Of a DNA stretch of 58,186 nucleotides, positions 38,869 through 49,175 are shown piece after piece (position 1 is the first letter of the stretch; every line of letters begins with the position of its first letter). Origin of the DNA: Caldilineaceae bacterium. Its GTDB lineage: Bacteria; Chloroflexota; Anaerolineae; Caldilineales; Caldilineaceae. Both the position numbers and the translations under genes were made by a program. A model generated the notes under the pieces. The model did not search any database, was not told the DNA's origin, and was given only the letters and a program-made list of their open reading frames with translations. The DNA is taken from positions 1-58,186 of the forward strand of contig JACSRH010000302.1 of assembly GCA_014879855.1 (NCBI GenBank), written 5' to 3'.

Positions 38869-41430
38869 CTATTCCGCCAACATCACCCGCGCCATATTCT
38901 CCACCAACTGCGCCGCGACATCGTCGGGCAACCAGTTGATCGACATGCCGAAGATCAGCAGCTTGGCCCCCTTTGGCTCGTCGAAGTTTTCATCAGTGTA
39001 GAGCATCAGCACCGGCGCGTCGGCGGCTGCGCTGGCAGGGCCACGGCGCAAGGCAATAGCGGCGCCGGTCGAAGGCTCCGGGTTGCGCTCCAGCGGCGTC
39101 ACGTCGGGCAACCCATCAGCCAGCACAATTGGCGTCGTCGGCAAGTTTGCCACAAGCTCGGGGAGGCCGTCGGCGGCGATCACGTCGGCAATTGATGACG
39201 CAGGATCGATCCCCACGCCAAAGAAGGGGTTACGGCTGCCAAGCGTTAGCTTGCCGCCGGTGTTGATCAGATCGCCCACGATGCGCAGCGCGTCGCCGCG
39301 CACGCCGCTGTCGCTGTAGGCCGCGTCGCTCCAGATGATCCAGGCAAAGTTGCTGAGGATGTCCGCCTCTGGATAGCCGCTTTGTTGCGTCGACCACAGC
39401 GTTGGCCTGTAGCCGGCTCGGGCCAACAAGGCGGCGTAGAGTTCAGCCTCGCCCACATCGCCCGCGACTGCATTGCGATCATCGTCCACGATCAGGATCA
39501 AGGCATCCGGATCGTCCTGTGGCATACCGTCCGGCGCTTTGTCGGGAACAATGCCCCGTGGCGCCGTGGTGGGCGCTGTCGCTTCCACTGCTGCTTCATT
39601 AGCCGCCGGCGCGCCCGGCAGATACGGGCAGATCACCAGCTTGTCCTGAATCAGACAGCCAGCCAGGTCGCGATTCAGGAGCCGCGTCAACCCGGCATTG
39701 AGGGCGCCACGGTCGGCGCCCAGCACGGCAATTGTCTTGCGGCCGCTCTCTTCGGTGCGCTGGATGAAAAGCTGCGTCTCGTCCGCCAGCAGCCGGATGC
39801 CATCCCCGCGCACGAGATAGACCTGCACGGTTGGCGTTGGTTGGCGTTCCTCAGTTTCCTCAGCTTTTTCAGCTTCCGCAGTTTCCTCAGCTTCTGGCTG
39901 TATTGCTGCATCAGAAGCATCTGGCGTCTGGGCAGCCGGCGTCTCCGCTGGAGGCGCACCAGTGGGAGTCGGCGTTGAATTCTGCACGACGGCATGGTCG
40001 GGAGCAGGCAGCAACGTCAGCGACAGGCTTTCGGGAAGTGGAGAAGGGATCGGCTCGTTGGGCGTCGGCGTCAGGGAAGGCAACTCTGGCAGCGGCGTTG
40101 CTGTGCCCGATGGCGATTCAGCATCCGGCGCGAGGTCAGGCAATGCTTCTGGCAGGAGCGGTGTTGTATCGGTGCGCGGCGTTGTGGCGGGCGCGGTCAC
40201 GGTCGGGGTGATGGTGCGCTCCTCAAGCGTAAAGCCCATGTCCGAGAGCAGCGTCGTCGAGTGGCTGGCATCCTCAAATTGCGCCATATAGATCAGATCG
40301 GCGTCGCCGGCGGTGTTGCTCTCTGTCAGCCAGGTGGTGGCGCCCAGTTGCAACGTCCGCCCGGACAGTTCCAGCACACGCTGCAATTCGGCGGCTTTGC
40401 TCACTGCATCGGCCCCAACCGGGTCGTTGCTTTCGACAATGAGCGCAACCTGTTTCCCCAAAAATTCCGGAAAATCGGCGATGGTCTGGTTGCGTGCGCC
40501 TTCAGCCAGAAAGCCCACCACAAAGTCGAGCATCCTGCGGTTGTCATAGCGCGCGACATAGGGGTCGGTCAGCGCATCGAAATCGCTGAGCGCCAATACG
40601 CGCCCATCGGTGTCGTTAGCAGACAGTCCACCCAGAGCAACGGTCGTGAAGCCGCTCTGACCGGTGCGCAAGCTGCTAAGTGTGGTGGAGGCGCTGCGCA
40701 CCTGGGGCGTCACCGCGCCGTCGATGCTGCGGCCACCGTAAAAGACGATCCGGCTGCCCTCCAGCGCCAGCGCCTGGTCAAAGAAGCCACCCTGGAAAAA
40801 GTGAGTGAAGTTTGCATCGTTTTCAACGGTGTCGTAAAGATAATCCTCATTAAACACCACGTTGAAGCGGCTCGCCAGACTGTTGGTGTCGCGGGCCGCA
40901 TCGCCTTCGATATCGGGGTCACTGATGACAAGCAAGCGTCCGCCATCGAGCAGGAAGCGTTCGACGATCTGCGCCTCAGCGTCGTTGTAGAGGAAAAAGG
41001 GGCTAATAACAATCAGCGCGCTCGCATCGGCCAGCATTTTTTGCAGCGCTTCGGATTGATCGGGAAAATCCGCAAAGGATGCCACTTCGTCAAGCGCGAC
41101 CGTGGGCAGCCAGAAGCGCAGATCCACCCCCGCGGCTGCCAGTGCGCTGGCCATCGGCTGAAACCGGTTGCGCTCCACGGCCGAATAGTGGGCAAGATCG
41201 ACGATAACCGGCCCCCGCCTGACTGGATTCGTCGCCACGTCCGCGCCCGTTTTGAGCTGCGCCGGTGTTGCCGTAGGGATCGGCGTCGCCGCGATCTCCG
41301 CAGTCGCGATGGCAGGCGGCGTGTAGGCAGCAGGTGGTGCGCTGGGTTGTGTAAAGCGCAGCGCAGTTGGCCCAACCAGCAGCAACAGCCCGACGAGCGC
41401 GATGAGGAACCAGCGAGTGCTTTGTTTCAT
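38869..41430 (-). CDS. DUF4350-like membrane-exported protein with Pro/Thr-rich linker
   Basis: An 853-residue protein beginning with an uncleaved or cleaved signal segment (about 7-25). The first globular domain (about 70-400) resembles a DUF4350/GATase-like fold, with VIVDLAHYSAVERNRFQPM and LVISDPDIEGD patterns. A low-complexity linker (about 400-560) is rich in Pro, Thr, Glu and Ala with short repeats (EAEETAEAEKAEETEERQPT). A second globular domain follows, with ILIVDDDRNAVAGDVGEAE and a final NWLPDDVAAQLVENM. No catalytic residues can be assigned. ATG at 41430 has GAGGAGC upstream. It follows the S49 protease by 11 nt, so both form a transcription unit. Confidence 0.75.
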   Translation of the reverse strand: MKQSTRWFLIALVGLLLLVGPTALRFTQPSAPPAAYTPPAIATAEIAATPIPTATPAQLKTGADVATNPVRRGPVIVDLAHYSAVERNRFQPMASALAAAGVDLRFWLPTVALDEVASFADFPDQSEALQKMLADASALIVISPFFLYNDAEAQIVERFLLDGGRLLVISDPDIEGDAARDTNSLASRFNVVFNEDYLYDTVENDANFTHFFQGGFFDQALALEGSRIVFYGGRSIDGAVTPQVRSASTTLSSLRTGQSGFTTVALGGLSANDTDGRVLALSDFDALTDPYVARYDNRRMLDFVVGFLAEGARNQTIADFPEFLGKQVALIVESNDPVGADAVSKAAELQRVLELSGRTLQLGATTWLTESNTAGDADLIYMAQFEDASHSTTLLSDMGFTLEERTITPTVTAPATTPRTDTTPLLPEALPDLAPDAESPSGTATPLPELPSLTPTPNEPIPSPLPESLSLTLLPAPDHAVVQNSTPTPTGAPPAETPAAQTPDASDAAIQPEAEETAEAEKAEETEERQPTPTVQVYLVRGDGIRLLADETQLFIQRTEESGRKTIAVLGADRGALNAGLTRLLNRDLAGCLIQDKLVICPYLPGAPAANEAAVEATAPTTAPRGIVPDKAPDGMPQDDPDALILIVDDDRNAVAGDVGEAELYAALLARAGYRPTLWSTQQSGYPEADILSNFAWIIWSDAAYSDSGVRGDALRIVGDLINTGGKLTLGSRNPFFGVGIDPASSIADVIAADGLPELVANLPTTPIVLADGLPDVTPLERNPEPSTGAAIALRRGPASAAADAPVLMLYTDENFDEPKGAKLLIFGMSINWLPDDVAAQLVENMARVMLAE

Positions 41431-41441
41431 GAGCGTGCTCC

Positions 41442-42470
41442 TCAGGGCTGTGGGCTGGCGGGCGCGAGTGCGCCGGCAAAAGTGGTGGGTGACGGGACGT
41501 TGGACGCATAGTCATTGCGTAGCAGGTCGCGTGCGCCGCGGCGCGGTTTGCGCAGGTGACGCAGCGTCTGCGGCAGCGCGGCCTCCGGGAAAGGGATGCG
41601 CGAATCCAACATAAAAATCGTCCCCGGCGGCGCATCCGTCAACAACGCTTGCGCCGCGGCCGGATCGGGGACAACACCGATCTGCGGGACCCCCAGATAA
41701 GCGGGAACGTCGAGAATCTGATAATCGGTCAGGCCGGCCAGCGCGGCCGCGGCGGCGATGCCTTCCGAGCGGCTCCCTTCGCCGTCGATCAGTCCCAGCG
41801 CCAACGCCTCGCTGCCGAGGTAGATGCGGGCTTCGGCAAGTTCGGCCGCGGAGATCTTCAGCGGGTTTACTTCCGCCTGGGAGCGCTGCGCCACAACATT
41901 GTTGACAAACGCATCGCGCACCAGGTCGAGTTGGTGAATCTGCTCGAAGCGGCTGCCCCCTTCCAGTTTGTACGGCCCGCTGCTCAACTCGTCGGGCGCC
42001 AAGGCAGGATCGCTGGGGCGCCCGCCGCGCGTGCCGACATTGCCGACATAGCTGCTGGGCGGCGCGTAAATGCGATTGCCGGCGGCAGCCATGTAATAGC
42101 CTCCACTTGCCGCCAGGCCGTCCACGACGATAACGAGAGGTTTGGCGTTGCGGAAGTTCAGCAGCGAGTAAAAGATGGTTTCGCTGCTCGTGGCATAGCC
42201 GCCGGGGCTGGAAACCTCCAACACAAGCGCGGCAATGTGCGAGTCCTGGCGCGCAATTTCGAGCAGCGAAACAAGCTGATCGGCCGAAGCGAAGTCGATC
42301 TCTGCGCCAAAGCGCAAAACGCCCACGATCGGCTCAGGCGTCTGCCAATCGGCCAGCGCGAGTCCACCGAGCAGACAGGCTGCCAGCACCACGGCTGCCA
42401 GCGCAATCTCCCAGGCGCCGATGCGCTCTGCGTGACGACGTTCAGATACCGTATATTGGGTCTCTTCCAT
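41442..42470 (-). CDS. S49-family signal peptide peptidase-like serine protease
   Basis: A 342-residue protein with one N-terminal transmembrane segment (about 22-41) and a ClpP-fold protease domain facing outside or the periplasm. The Ser nucleophile is Ser122 in DGLAASGGYYMAAAG, and the GGYATSSETIF motif precedes it. The catalytic Lys of SppA enzymes cannot be placed with confidence from sequence alone. Its partner genes suggest a membrane-quality role, as S49/NfeD-type proteases often accompany SPFH proteins. ATG at 42470. It lies 174 nt downstream of the SPFH gene with a strong hairpin between them. Confidence 0.87.
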   Translation of the reverse strand: MEETQYTVSERRHAERIGAWEIALAAVVLAACLLGGLALADWQTPEPIVGVLRFGAEIDFASADQLVSLLEIARQDSHIAALVLEVSSPGGYATSSETIFYSLLNFRNAKPLVIVVDGLAASGGYYMAAAGNRIYAPPSSYVGNVGTRGGRPSDPALAPDELSSGPYKLEGGSRFEQIHQLDLVRDAFVNNVVAQRSQAEVNPLKISAAELAEARIYLGSEALALGLIDGEGSRSEGIAAAAALAGLTDYQILDVPAYLGVPQIGVVPDPAAAQALLTDAPPGTIFMLDSRIPFPEAALPQTLRHLRKPRRGARDLLRNDYASNVPSPTTFAGALAPASPQP

Positions 42471-42550
42471 AAAGTGGACCGCCTCGCTTGCACGCGCTAT
42501 TTGATTTGATGATGTTCTATAAAACAGGGATGTCGGAACACAAAGGCGCC

Positions 42551-42599
42551 GATCAGGCGGAGCAGCATGGATGAAGCATCCGCACTGCTCCGCCTGATC
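42551..42599 (-). terminator. Long hairpin between SPFH and S49 genes
   Basis: GATCAGGCGGAGCAG (42551-42565) pairs perfectly with CTGCTCCGCCTGATC (42585-42599), with an inner GGATG/CATCC helix. On the minus strand it is followed by GGCGCCTTTGTG, only a weak T-run. It lies 46 nt after the SPFH stop and probably ends or attenuates that transcript. Confidence 0.6.
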
Positions 42600-42644
42600 A
42601 CTGTGATTGACGTCTGCCGGGAAATGAAGCGGGCAGGCGCGCTG

Positions 42645-43697
<1,053 letters not shown>

Positions 43698-43735
43698 CAG
43701 GATTCTCCTTTTGAGAAGCGTGTCAGGCAGGTCGA

Positions 43736-44389
43736 TTAGCTTGATACAGGCCCGCCGGCGTCAGCAGGCGGCGTATAAGGTGCAGCATCGCCAGCGTCAG
43801 CAGGCGGCGCATATGCTAAAGGGTCGCCAGCGTCAACGCGTGGCGCATAGGATGGGTCGTTCAGCAAGTCCGGCTGTTCAACCACCTCGCTGCGCTTGCT
43901 GAACAGCGCGTTCAATTCATTCACCGTCTGGCTCAATTGCTCGATTGCGGCGTCGATGTCGGTCTTGTCCTTGACAGACTGCGCCAGCGCCGCGATCTTC
44001 TCATTGATGACGCCAACCTGTTGCGCCAGTGCTTTGTCAAAGCGCACCAGCGCGTCCAGTTGTTGCTCTTTGATACGCACCGGGTCGAACAGCCCGGCAT
44101 AACCGTAGCTGGCAGTCTTGATACGATCGGCCAGCGCCTGAAGGTTGACGATCGCCGTATTGACATCGTCCATCAGCGCCAGGCCACCGCCCTTGAGCAG
44201 CGCAGTTTGCACGCCCAGCAGCGCGGTTTGGCTTTGGTCGAGCGAGGCTGCAATCGCCTCGCGCACGCGTTTGTCCGCGTCGCGGCGCAAGTCCTTGTCG
44301 ATGTAGCCGCCGATGCCCGGCAGCCCCTTGATCAACTTCTCGACTGCGCCCATCTGTCCCTTTGCAAACTCCACAAAATTGTCGGCCAT
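43736..44389 (-). CDS. Helical RRDADK-motif protein, uncharacterised
   Basis: A 217-residue soluble protein starting with ATG after GGAGGGAAGC. Its N-terminus MADNFVEFAKGQMGAVEKLI, then GLPGIGGYIDKDLRRDADK, resembles a small family of uncharacterised helical proteins that I have seen beside SPFH genes, but I cannot name it. Residues 30-165 are mostly helix with a coiled-coil part at about 115-165. The C-terminus (about 175-217) has three tandem repeats of the type PPADAGDP/A-Y-x-P, probably disordered. It lies 38 nt upstream of the SPFH gene and takes the place PspA has in Bacillus ydjFGHI. Confidence 0.7.
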   Translation of the reverse strand: MADNFVEFAKGQMGAVEKLIKGLPGIGGYIDKDLRRDADKRVREAIAASLDQSQTALLGVQTALLKGGGLALMDDVNTAIVNLQALADRIKTASYGYAGLFDPVRIKEQQLDALVRFDKALAQQVGVINEKIAALAQSVKDKTDIDAAIEQLSQTVNELNALFSKRSEVVEQPDLLNDPSYAPRVDAGDPLAYAPPADAGDAAPYTPPADAGGPVSS

Positions 44390-44434
44390 AGCTTCCCTCC
44401 AATTTAAATCAATCCGCCCAATTTCCCAGTAGAA

Positions 44435-44989
44435 TTACCCCGCGGTCTGCGCCGCCGCGCGTTTGGTGAGAAACACCTGGCTGCCGCAGTACGGACATAT
44501 GATCAACCCCTTGCCGGCAAACTTCAAATCGCCGCCACAGTTCGGGCATTTCTGATCGCCGGTGAGTTTCTGACTTTCGACGCTGTAGAGAATTCCCTTC
44601 TCCCAGTTGATGGCGCCGCTGAAAAGTTGCTTGCCCACCAGTGCCTGGATCATTTTCTCGATCTCGTCGCGTGGGAGCTGCAGGTCGGCAATCAGTTCCG
44701 TGATTGTGACCTGTCCGCGTGTAAGGACGGCGTTGAGAATCTGCTTTTCCTTTGCGACTTGCGCATATTCCTGTTGTTCCTGCCCACCCTTGCGGAAAAG
44801 ATAAGCGCCGATGCCAAAGAGCGGGGCCATTGTGAGCAGCGCCAGGCCAAGCCCCAGCACGGCGCCGCCGCTGCTCGTTTCAGTTGTAGAGAAGGCTGTC
44901 AGCAGCCACGCGCCGAAAACTAACAGCAACGCTGCACTGACGATCATCAAGATCAACCCGACCGTTTTTCCCCCACCAATCATAGCCAC
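44435..44989 (-). CDS. Two-helix membrane protein with zinc ribbon
   Basis: A 184-residue protein with two hydrophobic helices (about 7-30 and 40-62), a helical middle that looks like a winged helix (NAVLTRGQVTITELIADLQL) and a C-terminal zinc ribbon with CPNCGG and CPYCGS pairs. The layout is like YdjG of Bacillus. A GTG at 44989 was used; ATG at 44983 is the alternative, and AGTAGGTGG sits just before it. It precedes the RRDADK gene by 45 nt, so they are probably co-transcribed. Confidence 0.8.
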   Translation of the reverse strand: MAMIGGGKTVGLILMIVSAALLLVFGAWLLTAFSTTETSSGGAVLGLGLALLTMAPLFGIGAYLFRKGGQEQQEYAQVAKEKQILNAVLTRGQVTITELIADLQLPRDEIEKMIQALVGKQLFSGAINWEKGILYSVESQKLTGDQKCPNCGGDLKFAGKGLIICPYCGSQVFLTKRAAAQTAG

Positions 44990-45152
44990 CTACTTTCTCT
45001 TTGTGCGGTCTGGTGCGCAATCTACGCTTCACTGCGCTTGCCTGTTCGCCTGCGTCGCTCGGTACTGAGACGAATCGCTGCGCGCCGCAAGATGAACTAT
45101 CTCCTACAAACGATGCAATACGTTTTTGGCAGCGTTTTGTTGCAGGGTGGCT

Positions 45153-47120
45153 CTAGCCAAAACCGCCGCCGCCACCGCCGCCGCCGCCGCCGCCGAACGA
45201 TCCACCACCGCTGAAGCCACCGCCACCACTCCAACCGCCGCCACTGCTCGAACTGCTTGGCCGGCTTGTGAGGGTGGAACTGGTGCTGTTGAGCAGCGAG
45301 CCAAGTCCCGCGCTCATGGCAGCCAGGCTTGTGCCCATGCCGCGCGATGCGTCGCTCAGGCCGCCGCCAAAGGAGCCGCCCTCTGGCGATCCGCCTTCGC
45401 CGCCACCACCCCCCGGCAGGCCGATCGGGTGCGCGCCGGGGCCATAGTAGCGGCGATGGTAAGGTCCGTACATGCTTGGCGAGGGGATATACCAGCCCGG
45501 CGCTGGCGCGTTGATCTGCTCGAATTTGCGAATGTACTCTTTGTCGATGCCGAAGGCAATCGCATAGGGCAGCCAGCGGTCCCAGATCTCCTTTTGCGCC
45601 GCAATGTCGGCATACTTGTCGATATTGCGCAAATATTCCCGGAACGCTTTCCAGCGCGCCGCGGCTTCGGCGCCGGCGTCGGTCTTGCGCGGCATGAAGC
45701 GCGCCGCAATCAGCAACGAAGCCGCAATGGCGACGAAGCCAATCCCGGGCAGGATCGCAGCCGCTGTCAAGTCGATCAGCAGCACCATCAGCGCAACTGA
45801 AAGCAGACCTGCTCCGATCATTACGCCGCCGCCGAGACAACCGAACTGCGAGCGCACTGTTTCTGGGTTGGAGCGGTAGTAACCGCGCTCGATCAGATCA
45901 TCGTACATGGCGGTCTTGATGTCTGGGATGTCTTTGTAGAATTTGTTCTTGAGCTTGGAAAGACGCTTCTCATCACCACTTCCAAAGATATCCTTGAGCA
46001 GGCGACTCTCGAAGGCGCTCAGCGGCACATCATCGCGTTCGCGGCGATAGATGAAGTCCGTCCCCATGCGGAAGAAGCCCTCTTCTTTCAGCTCGGTGAT
46101 GCTGATTGCCCGGCGTCGCGCCAGATCCACCACGGTGGCGACGACATCCTGCATGTCGGCGCTGTCATCGAGCAGCGTGCCAGCCAATCCGGGCGGCAGG
46201 TTGTCAGGAGGCTCCGGCAGATAGTCTGCAATGCGCGCCACTGGCTTGTCGCGCCCGTACTTGTACCACATCAGGTAGACCAGCGCGGGGCCGCCCAGCA
46301 GCATCACGAGCGTTAGCACGCCGAGCAATACCGTTGCGACCGGCCCCCAGCGATTGCGGAACGCCTGCTCACTTTCCAACTGGGCTGCACGTGCGTCCGC
46401 CGCGCTCTGCCAGGATGGTGCGGCGCCTGCCAACACGCCAGCGGTGAATTGTACACGCACTTCAAGTTCTTCCCCGGCGCGCAGCGTGCGCAAGGTGTCA
46501 AACACTATGGTGCGGCCGTCGCCCAGCAGTTCCGCCACAACCGAGTCGCGTGCATCCTCTTCATTGATATACGCCGCCCATTGGTCGATGGTCGCCGGGC
46601 TGGGCACAAGCACGCGCACGCGTGATTCCAACACCGGGAACTGGCGATCAGCGTAGACAGCCTTCCACCAGAGTTGATCGCCGTCGGCGTAGTAACGTAG
46701 GCCGTCGTGAACACGATAGCGCAGGGTATAGGTCTGCGCTTGATTGGTCTCTGGGAAATACCAGCGGATGGTGTAGCTGCCGCCGCTGTCATCCACGACG
46801 AAGGTGAATGGCAGCGCGCCACCCATTGCCTGTGTGTAGACGTTGCCGGCGGCGTCGGTCACCGACCAGTCGGACAAATACGAGAAATTGCGTTTGGGAA
46901 TGTCGCGATAGCCGAACGTGAAGGTGCCATCAATGAAGCGGATGGCCTGGTGTTCGGTTACATCGAATGTGCCGTCGCTGTTGACCTGGATGTCAACATC
47001 AAACCGTTCCCAGACAAGGCTTTTTTCGGCGGCCTGAGCTGGCAGCGACGACGCGCCAACCAAGGCGCTCAGCATCACTGCCGCCAATAGCAGCCAAAAC
47101 CAACGATACTGGGTGCGCAT
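45153..47120 (-). CDS. DUF2207 membrane protein with glycine-rich tail
   Basis: A 655-residue protein. ATG at 47120 has GGGAGGC upstream. It has a signal peptide (about 1-30), an extracytoplasmic DUF2207 N-terminal domain (about 34-240, with ERFDVDIQVNSDGTFDVTEHQAIRF as its start, given in part), a transmembrane segment near 262-285, a cytosolic DUF2207 C-terminal region with further hydrophobic helices near 430-470, and a Gly/Ser-rich tail (about 600-655) ending SFGGGGGGGGGGGFG. It is similar in layout to YdjH/TPM-associated proteins. It begins the membrane cluster and is followed after 163 nt by the zinc-ribbon gene. The glycine tail could be flexible or aggregation-prone. Confidence 0.88.
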   Translation of the reverse strand: MRTQYRWFWLLLAAVMLSALVGASSLPAQAAEKSLVWERFDVDIQVNSDGTFDVTEHQAIRFIDGTFTFGYRDIPKRNFSYLSDWSVTDAAGNVYTQAMGGALPFTFVVDDSGGSYTIRWYFPETNQAQTYTLRYRVHDGLRYYADGDQLWWKAVYADRQFPVLESRVRVLVPSPATIDQWAAYINEEDARDSVVAELLGDGRTIVFDTLRTLRAGEELEVRVQFTAGVLAGAAPSWQSAADARAAQLESEQAFRNRWGPVATVLLGVLTLVMLLGGPALVYLMWYKYGRDKPVARIADYLPEPPDNLPPGLAGTLLDDSADMQDVVATVVDLARRRAISITELKEEGFFRMGTDFIYRRERDDVPLSAFESRLLKDIFGSGDEKRLSKLKNKFYKDIPDIKTAMYDDLIERGYYRSNPETVRSQFGCLGGGVMIGAGLLSVALMVLLIDLTAAAILPGIGFVAIAASLLIAARFMPRKTDAGAEAAARWKAFREYLRNIDKYADIAAQKEIWDRWLPYAIAFGIDKEYIRKFEQINAPAPGWYIPSPSMYGPYHRRYYGPGAHPIGLPGGGGGEGGSPEGGSFGGGLSDASRGMGTSLAAMSAGLGSLLNSTSSTLTSRPSSSSSGGGWSGGGGFSGGGSFGGGGGGGGGGGFG

Positions 47121-47486
47121 TGTGCCTCCCTATTTTTGCATTGAACAGCCTCGTCGTAGAGATGTTGACAGAGCTGCCAAGAATTGAATCAGGCTGTGCC
47201 AATCACGCTGTACTGATCACGCTGTACTGATCACGCTGTCAACCTGCCAAAGCGTGGAGTGTTGAGCGCTCCACCCCATCAGTATGACAGGTGTTCTGGC
47301 ATTCTACATGACATTTTACCAACAAAGAGCCTGACATCCAACCCTTTTGGCTGACGGTAAAACGCGCTGGGTGATTGGCAAGCGGTTAGTGTTCAGGCTG
47401 GTGCGTTCACAGTCTTTCAAATGTGATAGGGTGTAGAGGAGACACTCGTTTTGTCTGGCTGGCGAACGCAGTCGTTTTCTTGCTCG
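47121..47486. other. Divergent-free spacer between scpB and DUF2207 genes
   Basis: No gene. It contains the 14-bp tandem repeat at 47203-47239 and a TTGACA word (minus strand) near 47240, overlapping the repeat, which might be part of the promoter for the membrane cluster. No clear -10 fits. Confidence 0.45.
47203..47239. repeat. 14-bp tandem repeat, 2.6 units
   Basis: TCACGCTGTACTGA is repeated twice exactly (47203, 47217) and then partly (47231-47239). A different unit from the 14-bp minisatellite at 14474, but with the same period. Confidence 0.9.
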
Positions 47487-48575
47487 TTATTGTTCGACTG
47501 CGCTGTCAAGTTGTTCTGCTTCAACGGTTTGTAGTGGCGGCAGTTCTTGCAGGCTTGTCAGCCCGAAGTGATGCATGAAGAGATCTGTCACGCCATAGAG
47601 CACAGGCCGCCCCGGTGCATCGAGGCGATCTACCTCTTCGATCAGCCCGCGCTGCAAGAGGGATCGGAGTATGCCCGAACAATCGACCCCGCGTACGGCC
47701 TCCACCTGTGCGCGTGTGACGGGCTGGCGATAGGCGACAATCGCCAATGTCTCCAGCGCTGGCGCACTCAATTTGGTTGTCATATCGAGGTTGAGAAAGG
47801 TCTCGATCAACTGTGCAGCCGCAGGAGTGGTCACCATCTGGAAGCGCCCGCTACGCTCGGCAACGCGCAGCCCGCGCTCCTGCGTGCGGTATTCCTCGTC
47901 CAGCTCGCGCAGGTAGGCCTCCACCACCGTCACCGGCGTGTTGACGACGCGTGCCAGTTGCGCCGCCTCGACGGGTGCATCCGCCACAAAGAGCAGGCTC
48001 TCCAACGCACTGCGCATGCCAAGCGAGGTGTCGCCGATGCGCACAATCAGCGCGCCGCTCTCCGTCCTGGCGGTCAGGAGTGGGTCCGCAGAATTTGTTG
48101 CAAGATCGAGTGATGGCTGCACCTGCTCTGGCTGCACCTGCTCTGGCGTACTGTCCCCATCGCTCTCTGCATCGGGCGCAGAGTCGCCTATCTTGGTAGT
48201 GGCATCGGGCTGCTCAGCAGCGGGCGTTTCTGTCACGGGTTCCGGCGCTGATGCGGTGACGGGTTTGGTGACGGGTTCGGTGACACGGTGGTGCGCCGGT
48301 TCAACGGCGACGCCGGACGATCGTGCAGCGGACGCTGCTGGCGATTCAATCGGTGTGGCGGCTGTGGGCAACGACTTGGCAACGTCGCGTTTCGGGTTCT
48401 GTTCAGTCGGTGTTTCGGTTGGCATGGAAGGCGCCAGATCATTTCCAGAAAAGGTGTTGAGCAACATGCGAAAATTGTGCAAGGTGACGCGCACAAAGCG
48501 CCCCAGTGTCATCGGCTGTGTCATCGGCTGTGTTGGCGGCTGTGTTGGCGGCGCCGGAGCCATGGTGCGGCTCAC
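47487..48575 (-). CDS. scpB: ScpB, segregation and condensation protein B, with long disordered N-terminus
   Basis: A 362-residue protein. Its start is a GTG at 48575 that overlaps the TGA of the upstream gene as GTGA, with GGAG about 8 nt upstream. The conserved double winged-helix ScpB domain fills the C-terminal 165 residues (SALESLLFVADAPVEAAQLA, KLSAPALETLAIVAYRQPVT and RPVLYGVTDLFMHHFG). ScpB is normally about 180-200 residues. Here about 190 residues precede it, rich in Pro/Thr/Glu/Val, with duplicated EQVQP and MTQP/PPTQ units and one short conserved-looking helix LGRFVRVTLHNFRMLL. ScpB bridges SMC in the condensin complex. No scpA is in the window. Confidence 0.93.
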   Translation of the reverse strand: MSRTMAPAPPTQPPTQPMTQPMTLGRFVRVTLHNFRMLLNTFSGNDLAPSMPTETPTEQNPKRDVAKSLPTAATPIESPAASAARSSGVAVEPAHHRVTEPVTKPVTASAPEPVTETPAAEQPDATTKIGDSAPDAESDGDSTPEQVQPEQVQPSLDLATNSADPLLTARTESGALIVRIGDTSLGMRSALESLLFVADAPVEAAQLARVVNTPVTVVEAYLRELDEEYRTQERGLRVAERSGRFQMVTTPAAAQLIETFLNLDMTTKLSAPALETLAIVAYRQPVTRAQVEAVRGVDCSGILRSLLQRGLIEEVDRLDAPGRPVLYGVTDLFMHHFGLTSLQELPPLQTVEAEQLDSAVEQ

Positions 48576-49135
48576 TGGTTCCACTCCGGTTCAAACGGTG
48601 CACAACGCATGTGGACGTCGAGTTTGCCAAGCCGCAGCCCCATATCCTGCTCGATGATATCGCGGGTTGCATCGACGACTTCGTCGGTCTTCATCGGGAT
48701 GTCGATATCTGGCGCCGTTTCGATCTCCAGCCGAACATCGACCGAGCCGCCGCGCGAACGCACGGCCGGCACCACCGTGATGATTTCGGCCAACTGGTCG
48801 AGATGCCACTGTAGCCGGCGCTCGACGCTAACAGTGTCCAGCTCGGCGGCGCCGCCTTCGGCGGTGCGAATTTTCACCCCGCGCCGGCGCACGGTCATCA
48901 CCTCGAAAAAGAGCAGTGCACCCAGAATCAGCAACGCACCGATGCCGACCGCAGCCTGCCCGATGACAAAGTAGACCGGGTTCTCCATCTGCACGGCCGC
49001 CAGCCAGGCAGCTAGCGTGGTCAGGTTCGATTGTAGCCATTCAATGCTCTGCAACGGGATGATCGCTGCCACCAAGAGCGCGACCAACAGCGTCAGCCAG
49101 AGCAGAATCGCGATGATACGGTTGAATAGATTCAT
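48572..49135 (-). CDS. AmaP-like membrane anchor (alkaline shock response type)
   Basis: A 187-residue protein with two N-terminal transmembrane helices (about 8-28 and 53-80) and a cytosolic domain like the Asp23/AmaP family, ending VHMRCAPFEPEWNQ. In Firmicutes AmaP anchors Asp23 to the membrane. The match is by architecture (MNLFNRIIAILLWLTLL start, FEVMTVRRRGVKI after TM2), so assignment is moderate. It overlaps scpB by 4 nt at its 3-prime end, indicating translational coupling, and starts 40 nt after the YfhO-like gene. Confidence 0.7.
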   Translation of the reverse strand: MNLFNRIIAILLWLTLLVALLVAAIIPLQSIEWLQSNLTTLAAWLAAVQMENPVYFVIGQAAVGIGALLILGALLFFEVMTVRRRGVKIRTAEGGAAELDTVSVERRLQWHLDQLAEIITVVPAVRSRGGSVDVRLEIETAPDIDIPMKTDEVVDATRDIIEQDMGLRLGKLDVHMRCAPFEPEWNQ

Positions 49136-49175
49136 CCAGATTCGCCTTCAGGAATGGAGCGCAACACCGACGGCA

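Noticed and set aside
39994..41511. 505-codon plus-strand open frame
   Set aside because: It lies opposite the DUF4350-like gene, whose signal peptide and ribosome-binding site are convincing. The Arg/Gln-rich composition is typical of a shadow.
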